Positions 26,632 through 36,466 are shown, counted from the first letter of the stretch. The stretch: 64,000 nt of DNA from Claveliimonas ammoniilytica (GCF_025567415.1 NZ_JAOQJV010000004.1:124001-188000), one strand, 5' to 3'. A program made the numbers and translations. Notes: a model not told the origin generated them from the letters alone.

Positions 26632-27126
26632 CTATTTGTTCTTTTTGCTGTTGATGTAATTAACCAGGCCACCTGCAGAGATCAGTTCCTGCATAAATGG
26701 AGGAAATGCCTGTCCCTGGAACTCAGTACCCTTGGTACGATTATATATACGTCCACTGTCAAAATCAATCTCAACCTGATCTCCGGCGTCAATTCCTTCT
26801 GCCGCTTCCGGACATTCGATGATCGGAAGTCCGATATTGATCGCATTACGATAGAAGATTCGTGCAAATGTATCTGCGATAACACAGCTTACGCCTGCAG
26901 TCTTCAGACACAGCGGTGCATGCTCTCTGGAAGATCCGCAGCCAAAGTTCTTTCTCGCTACGATAATATCTCCCGGCTGTACCTTCCCGGCAAATTCCGG
27001 ATCAATATCTACCATCGCATGGCTCGCCAGCTCCTGTGGATCAAAAGAGTTCAGATATCTGGCCGGTATAATAACGTCTGTATCTACGTTATCTCCATAT
27101 TTAAACACATGTCCTAATGCTTTCAT
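26632..27126 (-). CDS. leuD: 3-isopropylmalate dehydratase small subunit
   Basis: 164 residues, the short archaeal/clostridial LeuD type. YGDNVDTDVIIPARYLN (about 10-26) and FGCGSSREHAP (about 62-72) are diagnostic. With LeuC it isomerises 2- and 3-isopropylmalate in leucine synthesis. Its ATG overlaps the leuC stop (TAATG), so the two are coupled. Confidence 0.96.
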   Translation of the reverse strand: MKALGHVFKYGDNVDTDVIIPARYLNSFDPQELASHAMVDIDPEFAGKVQPGDIIVARKNFGCGSSREHAPLCLKTAGVSCVIADTFARIFYRNAINIGLPIIECPEAAEGIDAGDQVEIDFDSGRIYNRTKGTEFQGQAFPPFMQELISAGGLVNYINSKKNK

Positions 27127-28403
27127 TATCTGTCACCCCCTACTTTTTCCGGATTCGCAATGCATCCGGCGATCGCACTTGCTGCTGCCACTTCCGGAGA
27201 TGCAAGATAGATCAGAGAATCTACATGTCCCATACGGCCAACGAAGTTACGGTTGGTGGTAGATACACATTTCTCACCTGCTGCCATAACACCCATATGA
27301 CCTCCCATACATGGTCCGCAGCTTGGTGTATTAACTGCACATCCTGCATCTACAAAGATGTCCAGAAGTCCTTCTGCGATACACTGCTTGTAGATCTTCT
27401 GTGTAGCAGGAACTACCATAACACGTACATCCGGATGTACGGTATGTCCTTTGAGGATAGCTGCCGCCTTTCTCAGGTCAGACATACGTCCATTTGTACA
27501 GGAACCGATCACTACCTGGTCGATCTTAATAGGCTCCATAGCCTCTACTTCGTCGATTGTCTTAGCATTGCCCGGAAGATGTGGGAATGCAACGGTCGGA
27601 CGGACTTCTGAAAGATCAATCTCGATCACATCCTCGTATACAGCATCCTCATCTGCTTCATATACATGGTATTCCTTCTTGCAGTGCTCTGCCAGATAAG
27701 CCTTTGTCTGCTCATCTACCGGGAAGATACCATTCTTGGCACCTGCTTCGATTGCCATGTTAGCAATCGTAAATCTGTCATCCATGGAAAGATGTGACAC
27801 ACCTTCTCCTGTAAATTCCATTGATTTATACAGAGCTCCATCTACGCCGATCTTACCAATGATATGGATAATGATATCCTTACCGCTTACAAACTCAGAC
27901 GGTTCTCCCTTCAGTACAAACTTGATCGCACTCGGCACCTTGAACCAAAGTTCTCCGGTAGCCATACCGGTAGAAATGTCGGTCGTACCTACGCCTGTAG
28001 AGAACGCTCCCAATGCTCCGTATGTACAGGTATGCGAATCTGCACCAATGATGCATTCTCCTGCTGTAACCACTCCTGCCTCCGGAAGAATCGCATGCTC
28101 TACTCCTGATTTGCCCTGTTCAAAATACCAGCTGAGACCTTGATCCTTCGCAAACTCACGAATTGCCTTGGAGTTCTCTGCTGACTTAATATCTTTATTC
28201 GGTGTAAAATGATCTGGTACCAGAACAACCTTATCTTTATCAAACACTTTATCTGCCATCTGTCTGAAGATCGGCAGCGCCATTGGTCCGGTGATGTCAT
28301 TCGCCATAACGATATCAAGCTTCGCCATAATAAGCTGTCCTGCTTCCACATGATCCAGACCTGCATGTGCAGCCAGAATCTTCTGTGTCATCGTCATTCC
28401 CAT
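27126..28403 (-). CDS. leuC: 3-isopropylmalate dehydratase large subunit
   Basis: 425 residues, the HacA/LeuC2 type of about 420. The 4Fe-4S ligands are seen in GSCTNGR (about 300) and CGPCMGGHMG (about 360-369); the substrate motif ADSHTCTYGALG is at about 120-131. AAGGAGG precedes ATG. The gene begins only 17 bases after the surface-protein gene, so either a promoter lies inside that gene or they are co-transcribed. No leuA or leuB is seen in the window. Confidence 0.95.
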   Translation of the reverse strand: MGMTMTQKILAAHAGLDHVEAGQLIMAKLDIVMANDITGPMALPIFRQMADKVFDKDKVVLVPDHFTPNKDIKSAENSKAIREFAKDQGLSWYFEQGKSGVEHAILPEAGVVTAGECIIGADSHTCTYGALGAFSTGVGTTDISTGMATGELWFKVPSAIKFVLKGEPSEFVSGKDIIIHIIGKIGVDGALYKSMEFTGEGVSHLSMDDRFTIANMAIEAGAKNGIFPVDEQTKAYLAEHCKKEYHVYEADEDAVYEDVIEIDLSEVRPTVAFPHLPGNAKTIDEVEAMEPIKIDQVVIGSCTNGRMSDLRKAAAILKGHTVHPDVRVMVVPATQKIYKQCIAEGLLDIFVDAGCAVNTPSCGPCMGGHMGVMAAGEKCVSTTNRNFVGRMGHVDSLIYLASPEVAAASAIAGCIANPEKVGGDR

Positions 28404-28419
28404 GATGAATGTGCCTCCT

Positions 28420-30363
28420 TTATCTTTTCTTCATACGTGTAATCATAACACACACAATAACAGCCACGCAAGAAAGAATGCATACAAGCATCCAATTTGA
28501 TAAATTCGCTCCATCTCCGGTTCTTACTGTCTGAGCTTTTACAGTCTGTCCGGGAGTTTCCTGTTTCTCCTTCTCCGGTTTATTCAGTTCTTCCGGGACC
28601 TCTGGCTTATCATCCGTCATCGTACCAAGATCCACCGTCACATGATCCTTTTTAATCGTCACTTCGAAAGGTGGAATCAGTTCATGATTCTGATTTGCCT
28701 CACACCTCAGCTCTTCAATCGTATAAGTATCATACGGAAGTGCACCTTTGCAGTCATCCGGTGCAATCAGAGTTCCCTCTGTATCGATTCCAAACCAGAC
28801 TCCATCCTCCATGTTCTCTCCGCAATTCGTATTTGACGTATGCAGATTCCACTCTGCCGACGTTGATGCATAGCCGTTCTCATCTGTCACGATCACATGG
28901 GATTCCCCGGTTGTATTACTGGTAATCTTAAATGGTACTTTCGAAAGTCTCTTATGGGTGCCGTCTGCAATCTTGATAAGTTCCAGATCCCCACGGATCA
29001 CATGATCTGATGCTTTATGCGCATTGCCCCCGGTGAGTACAGCCGTATCTCCGTCCGGCCGTATCTGTGTCAGATATCTGCCTTCCTGTACTTCCCCGGA
29101 TTCATCCTGAAACTGCATTCCATCCAGCAGATATCCTTTCGGTGCCTCAATCTCTTCCACCGTGATCGTTCCAAGTGGCAGTATCACCTGATCATTCATC
29201 ATATAGAAGGCATCACCCTCTATAAGATGTACTTCATCCAGCCGACATACATATGCGCTATCGGACTCTCCCTTTTCTTCCTTTGTCTCCAATACCCAGC
29301 TCCGTTCCGGAACCTCCGGAAGATTATCTGTCTCATAATATCCTGCATAATAATTCACACGCATTTTCGCACCGGCAAGATCCGCTCCACCAAGTGCCTG
29401 ACTTTCACCAGTTTCGGCATCTACTTTGCAGATTGACACTTCTGCCTTATTCCACACCGGTATATCCTTTACTTCTGCCACAGCAGTCTTCTCCGCTTCC
29501 ACTGTCACAGGATATACATTCGTATTCAGCCGATACCCAAAAGGTGCCTGCTTTTCTTTTACGTAATAATTGCCCGGTGCAAGTTCTACTGCCGTCGTTT
29601 CTCCATTCGCATCCGTCTTAAGCACCGCCTTCTGATCCGTACAGCTTTCGTCTGCATACACACCATATTCTGCCCCCTGAAGGGTGTAACAGCGATTGTC
29701 CTCCGTCAATTCGTTATCCTCCGCTGTCTTTTTAAGTCTTGCATACCCTGTCGGGTGATATTCCCAATATCCCAGGTTCTGATGTGCCGCCGCTCCGTCT
29801 GACAGCAGATATACCGTAAATCCTTTCGGCGCTGCCGGAAGTCCGGCGATCCGGTTGATAAATGCCTGTCCATAGCCATAATAATTATCATCATGACCAT
29901 TAGCTACCGATCCGGCAAGACATGTTTCCACATAGCTGGCTCCAACATCTCCAGGGCCTTTCCAGCCATAGTAATATATCTTCCGGAGCTGCTCGTTCCC
30001 CCGATTTTCTGCCGTATACTCCGCTACTGTAGTTAATGTACTTCCTGTCTGTGTCGGTGGTTCCATCTCATGACACACACACATTGCTGTTGTTCCACCA
30101 TCGATTTCAAAATATCCCACTCTTAGTAATCCGTCGTTGTACCTGGTGTCATAGTAAGTCAGTACATGTGTGCCGCCCGCCTGGCGCTGTGTCACACTGT
30201 TCTGTTCTGCAACATCTTCTATATCGCTCTCTTCTTCGCGTTCTTCTGCCCGTACTGATATCGCTCCCACACACCCCCAGAATGACAGGATAAATACAAC
30301 AACAGCAACCGCAAGTGGCATGATTCTACCTGCTCTGCCCTTATTATCTCTTATCTTCTTCAT
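28420..30363 (-). CDS. Surface adhesin with thioester-like domain, SpaA/Cna-B repeats and sorting-type C-terminus
   Basis: 647 residues. A signal peptide (about 12-38) is followed by a region like the Cys-Gln thioester domain of Gram-positive adhesins (Cys in TTAMCVCHEM about 93, Gln in YYGYGQAFINRIAG about 167). At least three prealbumin-like SpaA/Cna-B units follow (about 225-305, 310-460, 470-600) with ending motifs such as YYVKEKQAPFGYRL, ITVEEIEAPKGYLLDG and YTIEELRCEANQNHEL. A Pro/Glu/Lys linker leads to VRTGDGANL, a hydrophobic helix and KKR, a likely sortase signal of the (V/I)xTGD kind. It would be wall-anchored and bind host or neighbour surfaces. No sortase gene is nearby. Confidence 0.82.
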   Translation of the reverse strand: MKKIRDNKGRAGRIMPLAVAVVVFILSFWGCVGAISVRAEEREEESDIEDVAEQNSVTQRQAGGTHVLTYYDTRYNDGLLRVGYFEIDGGTTAMCVCHEMEPPTQTGSTLTTVAEYTAENRGNEQLRKIYYYGWKGPGDVGASYVETCLAGSVANGHDDNYYGYGQAFINRIAGLPAAPKGFTVYLLSDGAAAHQNLGYWEYHPTGYARLKKTAEDNELTEDNRCYTLQGAEYGVYADESCTDQKAVLKTDANGETTAVELAPGNYYVKEKQAPFGYRLNTNVYPVTVEAEKTAVAEVKDIPVWNKAEVSICKVDAETGESQALGGADLAGAKMRVNYYAGYYETDNLPEVPERSWVLETKEEKGESDSAYVCRLDEVHLIEGDAFYMMNDQVILPLGTITVEEIEAPKGYLLDGMQFQDESGEVQEGRYLTQIRPDGDTAVLTGGNAHKASDHVIRGDLELIKIADGTHKRLSKVPFKITSNTTGESHVIVTDENGYASTSAEWNLHTSNTNCGENMEDGVWFGIDTEGTLIAPDDCKGALPYDTYTIEELRCEANQNHELIPPFEVTIKKDHVTVDLGTMTDDKPEVPEELNKPEKEKQETPGQTVKAQTVRTGDGANLSNWMLVCILSCVAVIVCVMITRMKKR

Positions 30364-30477
30364 GTATCCTTTCCTCCAATTTTTAATATCTCTCCGCTTC
30401 GAGTATCGACATAATAACTCTTCCGGAGTATCTTTGTCAACACATTTTTAAAGTTTTATTTCAACCCGTTTTTCGGT

Positions 30478-30508
30478 AAAAAAAAGAGACCGTAAAGCCT
30501 CTTTTTTA
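30478..30508 (-). terminator. Intrinsic terminator after the CmpB-like gene
   Basis: On the minus strand AAAAAAGAGGC, a TTTAC loop and GGTCTCTTTTTTTT. It is nearly symmetrical and could act on both strands. Confidence 0.7.
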
Positions 30509-30512
30509 CCAT

Positions 30513-31391
30513 TTATTTCCTTTTATTCCGACGCATTGCCACCCGTTTCTTGACTTCTCTCAATGCATCCTTATGGATACGTGATTCCATATTCGGGAAT
30601 GCCTTTACCAGACGTTCGCCGACACTTCCAAGTCCATTAACCAGACTGTCATAACGTCCTTTCAGTTCATCCAGCTTCTGCTGCTGACTCTTGTACCATT
30701 CTTCCTTACCGGCACTGTATTCAGCACGCAATTCTTTTCTGACTTCTTTCATACTAGCCACTTTACTCTTAAGCTGTTCTTCTTTCTCCATCCCGTCTTT
30801 GACATTTTCATAGATGTTCTCACCCATGCGGTCAGAGAATTCCCGCAGCTCCGCAGCAATCTTTTCCATTGCTTCAAGACGTTTGTTCAGTTTCAGGATT
30901 GCAGATGCAGTTACATAGAGATCTGCGAGCATCGCAATACTTAATATTACCAGTATTACGATCCCTGCAATATGAGGGATGTACCCGATCAGATGTGCAA
31001 CAAGCGGTTGAAAACACTTAACAATGAACACACAGAACACACCCCAGATCAGCGAAAATGGCAGGCACACATAACCGCCGATATTAAGCGGCTGTCCGGA
31101 ATAATCCCACCATTTCTGATGAAAGATCCGGTCCATTACATATCCTGTCAGCCATTCGATAAATGTTACAAGTACAGCCGATGCCAAATATAATATTAAC
31201 AGACTTTCTGAAAATCCCTGTAATGAAAATATTACCGATACAACTCCGACTCCATAAATCGGACAGATCGGACCATTCAAAAATCCTCTGTTGACAAACC
31301 TTCCTTCTTTTACTGCCGCAAATGCGACCTCCACGCACCATCCAAGTACACCGTACACAAAAAAGTACGCCAGTATTTCATAGATTCCCAT
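30513..31391 (-). CDS. Putative ABC-transporter-permease-like membrane protein (CmpB family)
   Basis: 292 residues. Four to five membrane segments occupy about 1-165 (FFVYGVLGWCVEVAFAA, then GFLNGPICPIYGVGVV, both typical of the PF06541 family). The rest (about 170-292) is a long charged coiled coil ending RRNKRK. Despite the database name it has no link to an ABC ATPase here. The coiled-coil tail is an extension beyond the core family domain. Function unknown. Confidence 0.75.
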   Translation of the reverse strand: MGIYEILAYFFVYGVLGWCVEVAFAAVKEGRFVNRGFLNGPICPIYGVGVVSVIFSLQGFSESLLILYLASAVLVTFIEWLTGYVMDRIFHQKWWDYSGQPLNIGGYVCLPFSLIWGVFCVFIVKCFQPLVAHLIGYIPHIAGIVILVILSIAMLADLYVTASAILKLNKRLEAMEKIAAELREFSDRMGENIYENVKDGMEKEEQLKSKVASMKEVRKELRAEYSAGKEEWYKSQQQKLDELKGRYDSLVNGLGSVGERLVKAFPNMESRIHKDALREVKKRVAMRRNKRK

Positions 31392-31454
31392 ATTTTATTC
31401 CTTTCCCAGCAATCTAATTTCCCATTTAAGTCTTATCGACTATTATATGTGAAG

Positions 31455-31510
31455 TTGTAAATTTCGTCAATTGGTGCTATACTTTTTCAAATAATAGATA
31501 ATAATTATCA
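31455..31510 (+). promoter_or_regulatory. feoAB promoter with Fur box
   Basis: -35 TTGTAA (31455-31460), 17-base spacer, -10 TATACT (31478-31483). Just downstream, AGATAATAATTATCA (31496-31510) is a 7-1-7 Fur-type palindrome, placed so that a bound repressor would cover the start of transcription. This supports iron-repressed expression. Confidence 0.82.
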
Positions 31511-31533
31511 ATAAGATTAAAGTGAGGATTACT

Positions 31534-31767
31534 ATGGTTTTAAAAGAAGGCTTAAATGGACACACTTATCGTGTGCTGTCCATACAGATCGAGCTCCAAT
31601 TGGAGCGTCGGCTGGAAGCACTCGGTCTGACAGACGGCAGTCTGATTACTATATTAAATAATGACAAGCACGGTGCACTTACTGTCAAGTTCCGCGGCAC
31701 ACGCTTTGCTCTTGGCAGACGTATTGCTGATCACATTGAGATTGAGGAGGTGCACACACATGAATAA
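31534..31767 (+). CDS. feoA: Ferrous iron transport protein A
   Basis: 77 residues from the ATG preceded by GAGG at 6 bases; the frame is open slightly upstream but lacks a ribosome site there. It is an SH3-like FeoA domain (LERRLEALGLTDGSLITILN, TVKFRGTRFALGRRIADHI). FeoA helps the FeoB ferrous iron transporter at the cytoplasmic face. It overlaps feoB by 8 bases. Confidence 0.92.
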   Translation: MVLKEGLNGHTYRVLSIQIELQLERRLEALGLTDGSLITILNNDKHGALTVKFRGTRFALGRRIADHIEIEEVHTHE

Positions 31768-33805
31768 CTCTGTTACCGTCGGTTTTATCGGCAATCCTAA
31801 CTGCGGTAAAACCACACTGTTTAACGCTTATACCGGCGCCAACCTCAAGGTTGCCAACTGGCCGGGCGTTACAGTAGAAAAGAAAGAAGGACATACTACC
31901 TACGAAGGACAGGATTATACGCTGATCGATCTTCCGGGTATCTATAGCCTGACTTCCTATACTATGGAAGAGAAAGTCTCCCGCGAATGTATCCTGAGCG
32001 ACGAAGTCGATGTGATCATCGATGTAGCTGACGCATCCAGCCTGGAGCGAAACCTGTATCTGACACTGCAGTTGATCGAACTTGGCAAACCGGTGATTCT
32101 TGCTCTGAATATGATGGATATTGTAGAGGAACGCGGCATGGAGATTGACCTGCACCGGCTCCCGGAAATGCTGGGCATCCCGGTGATTCCGGTATCTGCC
32201 AGAAAGAAAACCGGGCTTTCCATATTAATGCACGCCGTTGCACATCACAAAGATGTATTACATCAGGATCCTCTGATTCATCATCATCCGGGACTGCACA
32301 GCAAGCACCGCCATGACCATCATGCGGAGTATACGATGGTGTACACAGATGATATTGAAGATAAAATTGATATTCTGATTGAACGAATCACGCATACATA
32401 TCCGGACTTTCCGAACAAAAGATGGTTAGCCATTAAGTACCTGGAAAAGGATACCAGTGCTTCCGAACAATGGCCACTTGACACCTCTGATATTCTGGAT
32501 TGCAGCTATGAAAAAGATTTAATTAATCAAAAATATGATTTTATTGAAGAAATCATAGGCGAAACACTGGTCAATAAATCCAGCCGTGAAGAGCGTACAG
32601 ACCGGATTGATCGATGGCTCACCGGCAAATACACCGGTCTTCCAATCTTCTTACTTATTATGGCAATGGTATTTTTCCTGACCTTTACGGTAGGCGATTT
32701 CCTGAAAGGATATTTTGAGATCGCATTGGATCTGTTTTCTTCGGCGGTAGCCAATGGTCTGGCTTCCATACATACCTATCCGATGCTTCAGTCCCTTGTG
32801 GTGGATGGTATCATCGCAGGTGTAGGTGGTATTCTCACCTTCCTGCCCAATATATTCATTCTGTTCCTTGCCCTCGCATTTCTGGAAGACAGCGGATATA
32901 TGTCCAGAGTTGCCTTTGTCATGGATGACATCATGAGCGGGCTTGGGCTCTCCGGACGCGCATTTATCCCACTTCTGCTCGGATTCGGATGTTCCGTTCC
33001 AGCAGTCATGGCCTCCAGGGCTCTGGAACACAGGAAAGACCGGTTAAAGACTATCCTGATCACACCATTTATGTCCTGCAGTGCCAGACTTCCGATCTAT
33101 GTATTATTTTCCTCTATGTTTTTTGGAAAATATGCGATGTTGGTCTGCTATGGCATGTATCTTCTGGGTATCATCGTGGCAATCTTAACTGCATTCATCC
33201 TGTCCCGGATTGACAACAGCAAAGCAGAACATGCGCTGTTGATCGAGCTTCCGGAATACAAGACACCAAATGCCAGAACCATAGCCATCTATGTGTGGGA
33301 AAAGGTCAAGGATTACCTGACACGTGCAGGAACCGTCATTTTCCTGGCGTCCGTTGTTATGTGGGTACTTTTAAACTTTGGCCCGAATGGGTATGTAACA
33401 GACATCAGCCAGAGCTTCGGTTCCTATATCGGCAGAGCCATCGTACCTGTCTTCGCACCGGCAGGTCTTGGATACTGGCAGATCATCGTTGCGCTGATCG
33501 CAGGAATCGCTGCCAAGGAAGTAGTAGTCTCCAGCTGTGGAGTTCTCTTCGGTATCTCAAACATTGCTACTGCACATGGCATGAGCACTGCGCTGGTTGC
33601 CTTAAACAGTATTGGATTCGGTACTGCCAATGCTCTGGCGCTGATGGTATTCTGTCTGCTGTATGTTCCATGTACTGCAACAATTGCTACGATCCGTCGT
33701 GAAACCGAAAGCAGAAAGCTTACCATTCTCTTTGTACTGTTCCAGCTCTGTGTTGCCTGGATCATGAGTTTTCTGTTCTATCATATCTTTCTGTTAATAG
33801 GATAA
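31760..33805 (+). CDS. feoB: Ferrous iron transporter B
   Basis: 681 residues from the ATG at 31760 (AGGAGG 9 bases before); a longer in-frame start would precede feoA's end and is rejected. The N-terminal G domain has GNPNCGKTTLF (G1), DLPGIYSLT (G3) and NMMD (G4). A His-rich insert (about residues 160-195, with at least ten His) precedes the membrane domain with two Gate motifs (GGILTFLPNIFILF, GFGCSVPAVMASRALEH). It imports Fe2+. A terminator follows directly; no feoC was found. Confidence 0.96.
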   Translation: MNNSVTVGFIGNPNCGKTTLFNAYTGANLKVANWPGVTVEKKEGHTTYEGQDYTLIDLPGIYSLTSYTMEEKVSRECILSDEVDVIIDVADASSLERNLYLTLQLIELGKPVILALNMMDIVEERGMEIDLHRLPEMLGIPVIPVSARKKTGLSILMHAVAHHKDVLHQDPLIHHHPGLHSKHRHDHHAEYTMVYTDDIEDKIDILIERITHTYPDFPNKRWLAIKYLEKDTSASEQWPLDTSDILDCSYEKDLINQKYDFIEEIIGETLVNKSSREERTDRIDRWLTGKYTGLPIFLLIMAMVFFLTFTVGDFLKGYFEIALDLFSSAVANGLASIHTYPMLQSLVVDGIIAGVGGILTFLPNIFILFLALAFLEDSGYMSRVAFVMDDIMSGLGLSGRAFIPLLLGFGCSVPAVMASRALEHRKDRLKTILITPFMSCSARLPIYVLFSSMFFGKYAMLVCYGMYLLGIIVAILTAFILSRIDNSKAEHALLIELPEYKTPNARTIAIYVWEKVKDYLTRAGTVIFLASVVMWVLLNFGPNGYVTDISQSFGSYIGRAIVPVFAPAGLGYWQIIVALIAGIAAKEVVVSSCGVLFGISNIATAHGMSTALVALNSIGFGTANALALMVFCLLYVPCTATIATIRRETESRKLTILFVLFQLCVAWIMSFLFYHIFLLIG

Positions 33806-33822
33806 ATACAAAGTGAAACAGG

Positions 33823-33862
33823 AAAGGCATCGGGATTGCTCCCGCTGCCTTTCTTTTTCTTT
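33823..33862 (+). terminator. Intrinsic terminator after feoB
   Basis: AAAGGCA..GGG and CCC..TGCCTTT form the stem, followed by CTTTTTCTTT. Confidence 0.85.
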
Positions 33863-33890
33863 ATATCTTTCCGTATCTATCCATAATGGC

Positions 33891-35258
33891 CTACATCAGC
33901 TTCTTTAATATATTCAATTTGTTCTTGAACGGTGCATATCGGATTGGAATATCCAGAAGTACCGATTTCTTCATGATGCTCTTTTTATGTGTAAATGTGT
34001 CAAAGCTGTCCTTTCCATGATAGCCACCCATTCCACTGTTGCCCACGCCGCCGAATGGCATATGGGACGTTGCCAGATGTACAATCGTATCATTGATGCA
34101 GCCACCGCCATAAGACACCTGTTTGAGCATCATGGCTTCTCTTTGCTTATCTTTCGTGAAGTAATACAATGCTAACGGCCTCGGTCTGGCATTGACCATT
34201 TGAATCGCCTCTTCAATATCATAAAATGTAAGAACCGGAAGCAGCGGTCCGAAAATCTCCTCCTGCATTACCGGGCTCTCCCAGGTCACCTGATCCAACA
34301 CGGTCGGCTCAATCTTAAGCATGTCCACATCAGATCCACCACCACATACTATATGTGCCCGCTCCGTCAGCCCCAGTACACGGTTAAAATGCTTTTCATT
34401 GATCATCTTCGGATAATCCGGATTCTGCATCGGATCCTTTCCAAACATCTTACGAATATATTTTTCCATATAACGAACGAGCTTGTCTTTCACACTGTTC
34501 TGTACCAGAATATAATCTGGTGCCACACAGGTCTGCCCACTATTCAGGAACTTACCCCAGACAATACGCTTTGCCGCCAGCTTCAGATCTGCAGTCTCGT
34601 CTACAATACAAGGACTCTTGCCGCCAAGTTCCAGACTCACCGGTGTCAGATGTGCAGATGCCTTCTCCATGACGTATTTACCAACATTTACACTTCCTGT
34701 AAAGAAGATATAGTCAAACTTTTCATTCAAAAGTGCCTGATTCTCCTGTCTGCCACCTTCTACTACAGCGATATATTTCTCCTGAAACAATTCTCTCAAC
34801 ATATCTGCAATAACCTTTGTAGTATGTGGTGAATACGCAGATGGCTTCACTACTGCACAATTACCTGCACAAATTGCCCCCACAAGTGGTGCGATCGTAA
34901 GCTGGAACGGATAATTCCAAGGTGACATGATTAACACGATGCCATACGGTTCCGGATATATAAAAGACTTCGATGGAAATTGCGTGATCGGTGTAGGCAC
35001 TCTCTTCGGTGCTGCCCATTTTCGAAGATGCTTTAATGTATATCGAATCTCTTCTTTTACTATACCAATCTCAGTAGCATAAGCTTCAAAATTTGATTTA
35101 TTCAGATCCATATAAAGTGCATCCATAATCTCCTGTTCATGTACTGTGATCCACTGATACAGCTTCTTTAACTGGCGGATACGAAACTCCACATCCTTAG
35201 TATCACCTGTTTGAAAATACGCTCTCTGCGTATGCAGCATACTCTTATACTCCATCAT
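33891..35258 (-). CDS. NAD(P)-dependent aldehyde dehydrogenase (ALDH3-like)
   Basis: 455 residues, the short class 3 type. Catalytic Glu lies in VSLELGGKSPCIV (about 205-217) and catalytic Cys in FLNSGQTCVAPDYILV (about 237-252); the cofactor site is FFTGSVNVGKYV. It oxidises aldehydes (fatty, aromatic or fermentation-derived) to acids. AGGAG lies 6 bases before the first ATG. It may be co-transcribed with the small membrane protein and PHP genes upstream; the substrate is unknown. Confidence 0.9.
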   Translation of the reverse strand: MMEYKSMLHTQRAYFQTGDTKDVEFRIRQLKKLYQWITVHEQEIMDALYMDLNKSNFEAYATEIGIVKEEIRYTLKHLRKWAAPKRVPTPITQFPSKSFIYPEPYGIVLIMSPWNYPFQLTIAPLVGAICAGNCAVVKPSAYSPHTTKVIADMLRELFQEKYIAVVEGGRQENQALLNEKFDYIFFTGSVNVGKYVMEKASAHLTPVSLELGGKSPCIVDETADLKLAAKRIVWGKFLNSGQTCVAPDYILVQNSVKDKLVRYMEKYIRKMFGKDPMQNPDYPKMINEKHFNRVLGLTERAHIVCGGGSDVDMLKIEPTVLDQVTWESPVMQEEIFGPLLPVLTFYDIEEAIQMVNARPRPLALYYFTKDKQREAMMLKQVSYGGGCINDTIVHLATSHMPFGGVGNSGMGGYHGKDSFDTFTHKKSIMKKSVLLDIPIRYAPFKNKLNILKKLM

Positions 35259-35281
35259 AATGTTCTCCTATTTCAACTATC

Positions 35282-35455
35282 TCAGATGGCAAGCTGTGTG
35301 TCGGTGCCATAACAGATTGCTGCTGCGCACACACACCACATCGCCAGATATACAATGCCCGGTATCCTTGTCTCTGCAAATCCATATACCAGAATAATCA
35401 TGAGCATCGCAATCACACCTGCCACTGCTACTAATTTCTTTCCTAATTTTCTCAT
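35282..35455 (-). CDS. Small membrane protein (57 aa)
   Basis: 57 residues from MRKLGKKLVAVAGVIAM; the ATG is chosen because GAGGTG lies 7 bases upstream. Two hydrophobic segments (about 7-24 and 32-49) separated by ETRIPG. No family recognised. It lies between the PHP-domain gene and the aldehyde dehydrogenase gene on the same strand. Confidence 0.55.
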   Translation of the reverse strand: MRKLGKKLVAVAGVIAMLMIILVYGFAETRIPGIVYLAMWCVCAAAICYGTDTQLAI

Positions 35456-35516
35456 AAAAGAACACCTCACTTCCTGTAATCAATATAGCAAGCAAGGTGT
35501 CCAATAATCCGTACAC

Positions 35517-36359
35517 CTATTTCTTTGAGCGGAATTTTTTTGCTTTTTTAAGATATGGGATCTCGATCGGATCTACCGGAGTCACCGGGTTCTCAATCTT
35601 ATCTTTTCTTCTCCGTTTGAAATACTTCAGCATAGCTCCTCCCCGGTTATAGAACCAGAACAGATCTGCCAGTATCTTGTGAAATGCTCCCATTTTCTCC
35701 TTGGTAGTTCTGCCATACAGAACACCTCCGGCCTGAATTGCTGCCTTTTCCCGAATCAGATTAATAAGCTCCGTCTCACAGGTAACCATCTCCGGAAGTA
35801 TCGTATAGCCTGTCCCGATACAGTCTGTCTTGTGGGCATCACTTCCACCAACTCCAGGTTTCCCGTATTCAGCCGCAAGTCTGGCTGCACTGTCATTAGA
35901 CTCCTGTGATTCGCATGCGTTAAACACCTCTATAAAATCAAATCTTTTCACAAATTCCTGTGACTTCCGATACCTTTTTGTATTGGTCATACTCATATAT
36001 TTAGCTCCATACGGATGCGCCGGGCCAAGGATACCTCCATGCCTGTGTACGAATTCAATCAGCATCGATACCGGAAGACCTTTTAACTCCAACAGCCTCA
36101 TACGAACGCCCTCCGGCATAATGCAGAGCATATGTCCTGCATCCAGTGTATCATACTCAATGCCTTTCAAAACTACGAAATCCTGGTGAGCTTTCCCTTT
36201 CATTTCGTATTTCCAATGCCTGTAACCATGATAACTGTCGTGGTCCGTGATCAGCATTCCATCAAAGCCTTTTTCTTTCAGAACAGTAATATATTCATCC
36301 AGGCTTACCCGGCTGTCAATCGAGCCTTCATGCACATGACAATGCATATCTATCTTCAT
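35517..36359 (-). CDS. PHP-domain metal-dependent phosphoesterase
   Basis: 280 residues. PHP metal motifs are present: MKIDMHCHVHEGS (1-13), LITDHDSYHGY (36-46), GILGPAHPYGAKY (about 110) and GGSDAHKTDCIG (about 175). The family hydrolyses phosphoesters such as nucleoside bisphosphates or sugar phosphates; the substrate here is open. The basic C-terminus (RRRKDK, KKAKKFRSKK) is unusual. AAGGAGG precedes ATG. Confidence 0.88.
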   Translation of the reverse strand: MKIDMHCHVHEGSIDSRVSLDEYITVLKEKGFDGMLITDHDSYHGYRHWKYEMKGKAHQDFVVLKGIEYDTLDAGHMLCIMPEGVRMRLLELKGLPVSMLIEFVHRHGGILGPAHPYGAKYMSMTNTKRYRKSQEFVKRFDFIEVFNACESQESNDSAARLAAEYGKPGVGGSDAHKTDCIGTGYTILPEMVTCETELINLIREKAAIQAGGVLYGRTTKEKMGAFHKILADLFWFYNRGGAMLKYFKRRRKDKIENPVTPVDPIEIPYLKKAKKFRSKK

Positions 36360-36412
36360 GTGTAAGCCTCCTTTGTCATTTTTTCTTTATTATACCACGT
36401 TACTGCCAAAAT

Positions 36413-36466
36413 ACAACAAAGGCAGTCTGCCCGCCACAGTCTCTGCTGTCACTGACAAACTGCCTT
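36413..36466 (-). terminator. Probable terminator after the acidic-tail membrane protein gene
   Basis: AAGGCAGT and ACTGCCTT are 30 bases apart, with inner pairing GTCAGTGACAGCAGAGAC, followed by TTGTTGTATTTT on the minus strand. Confidence 0.6.
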
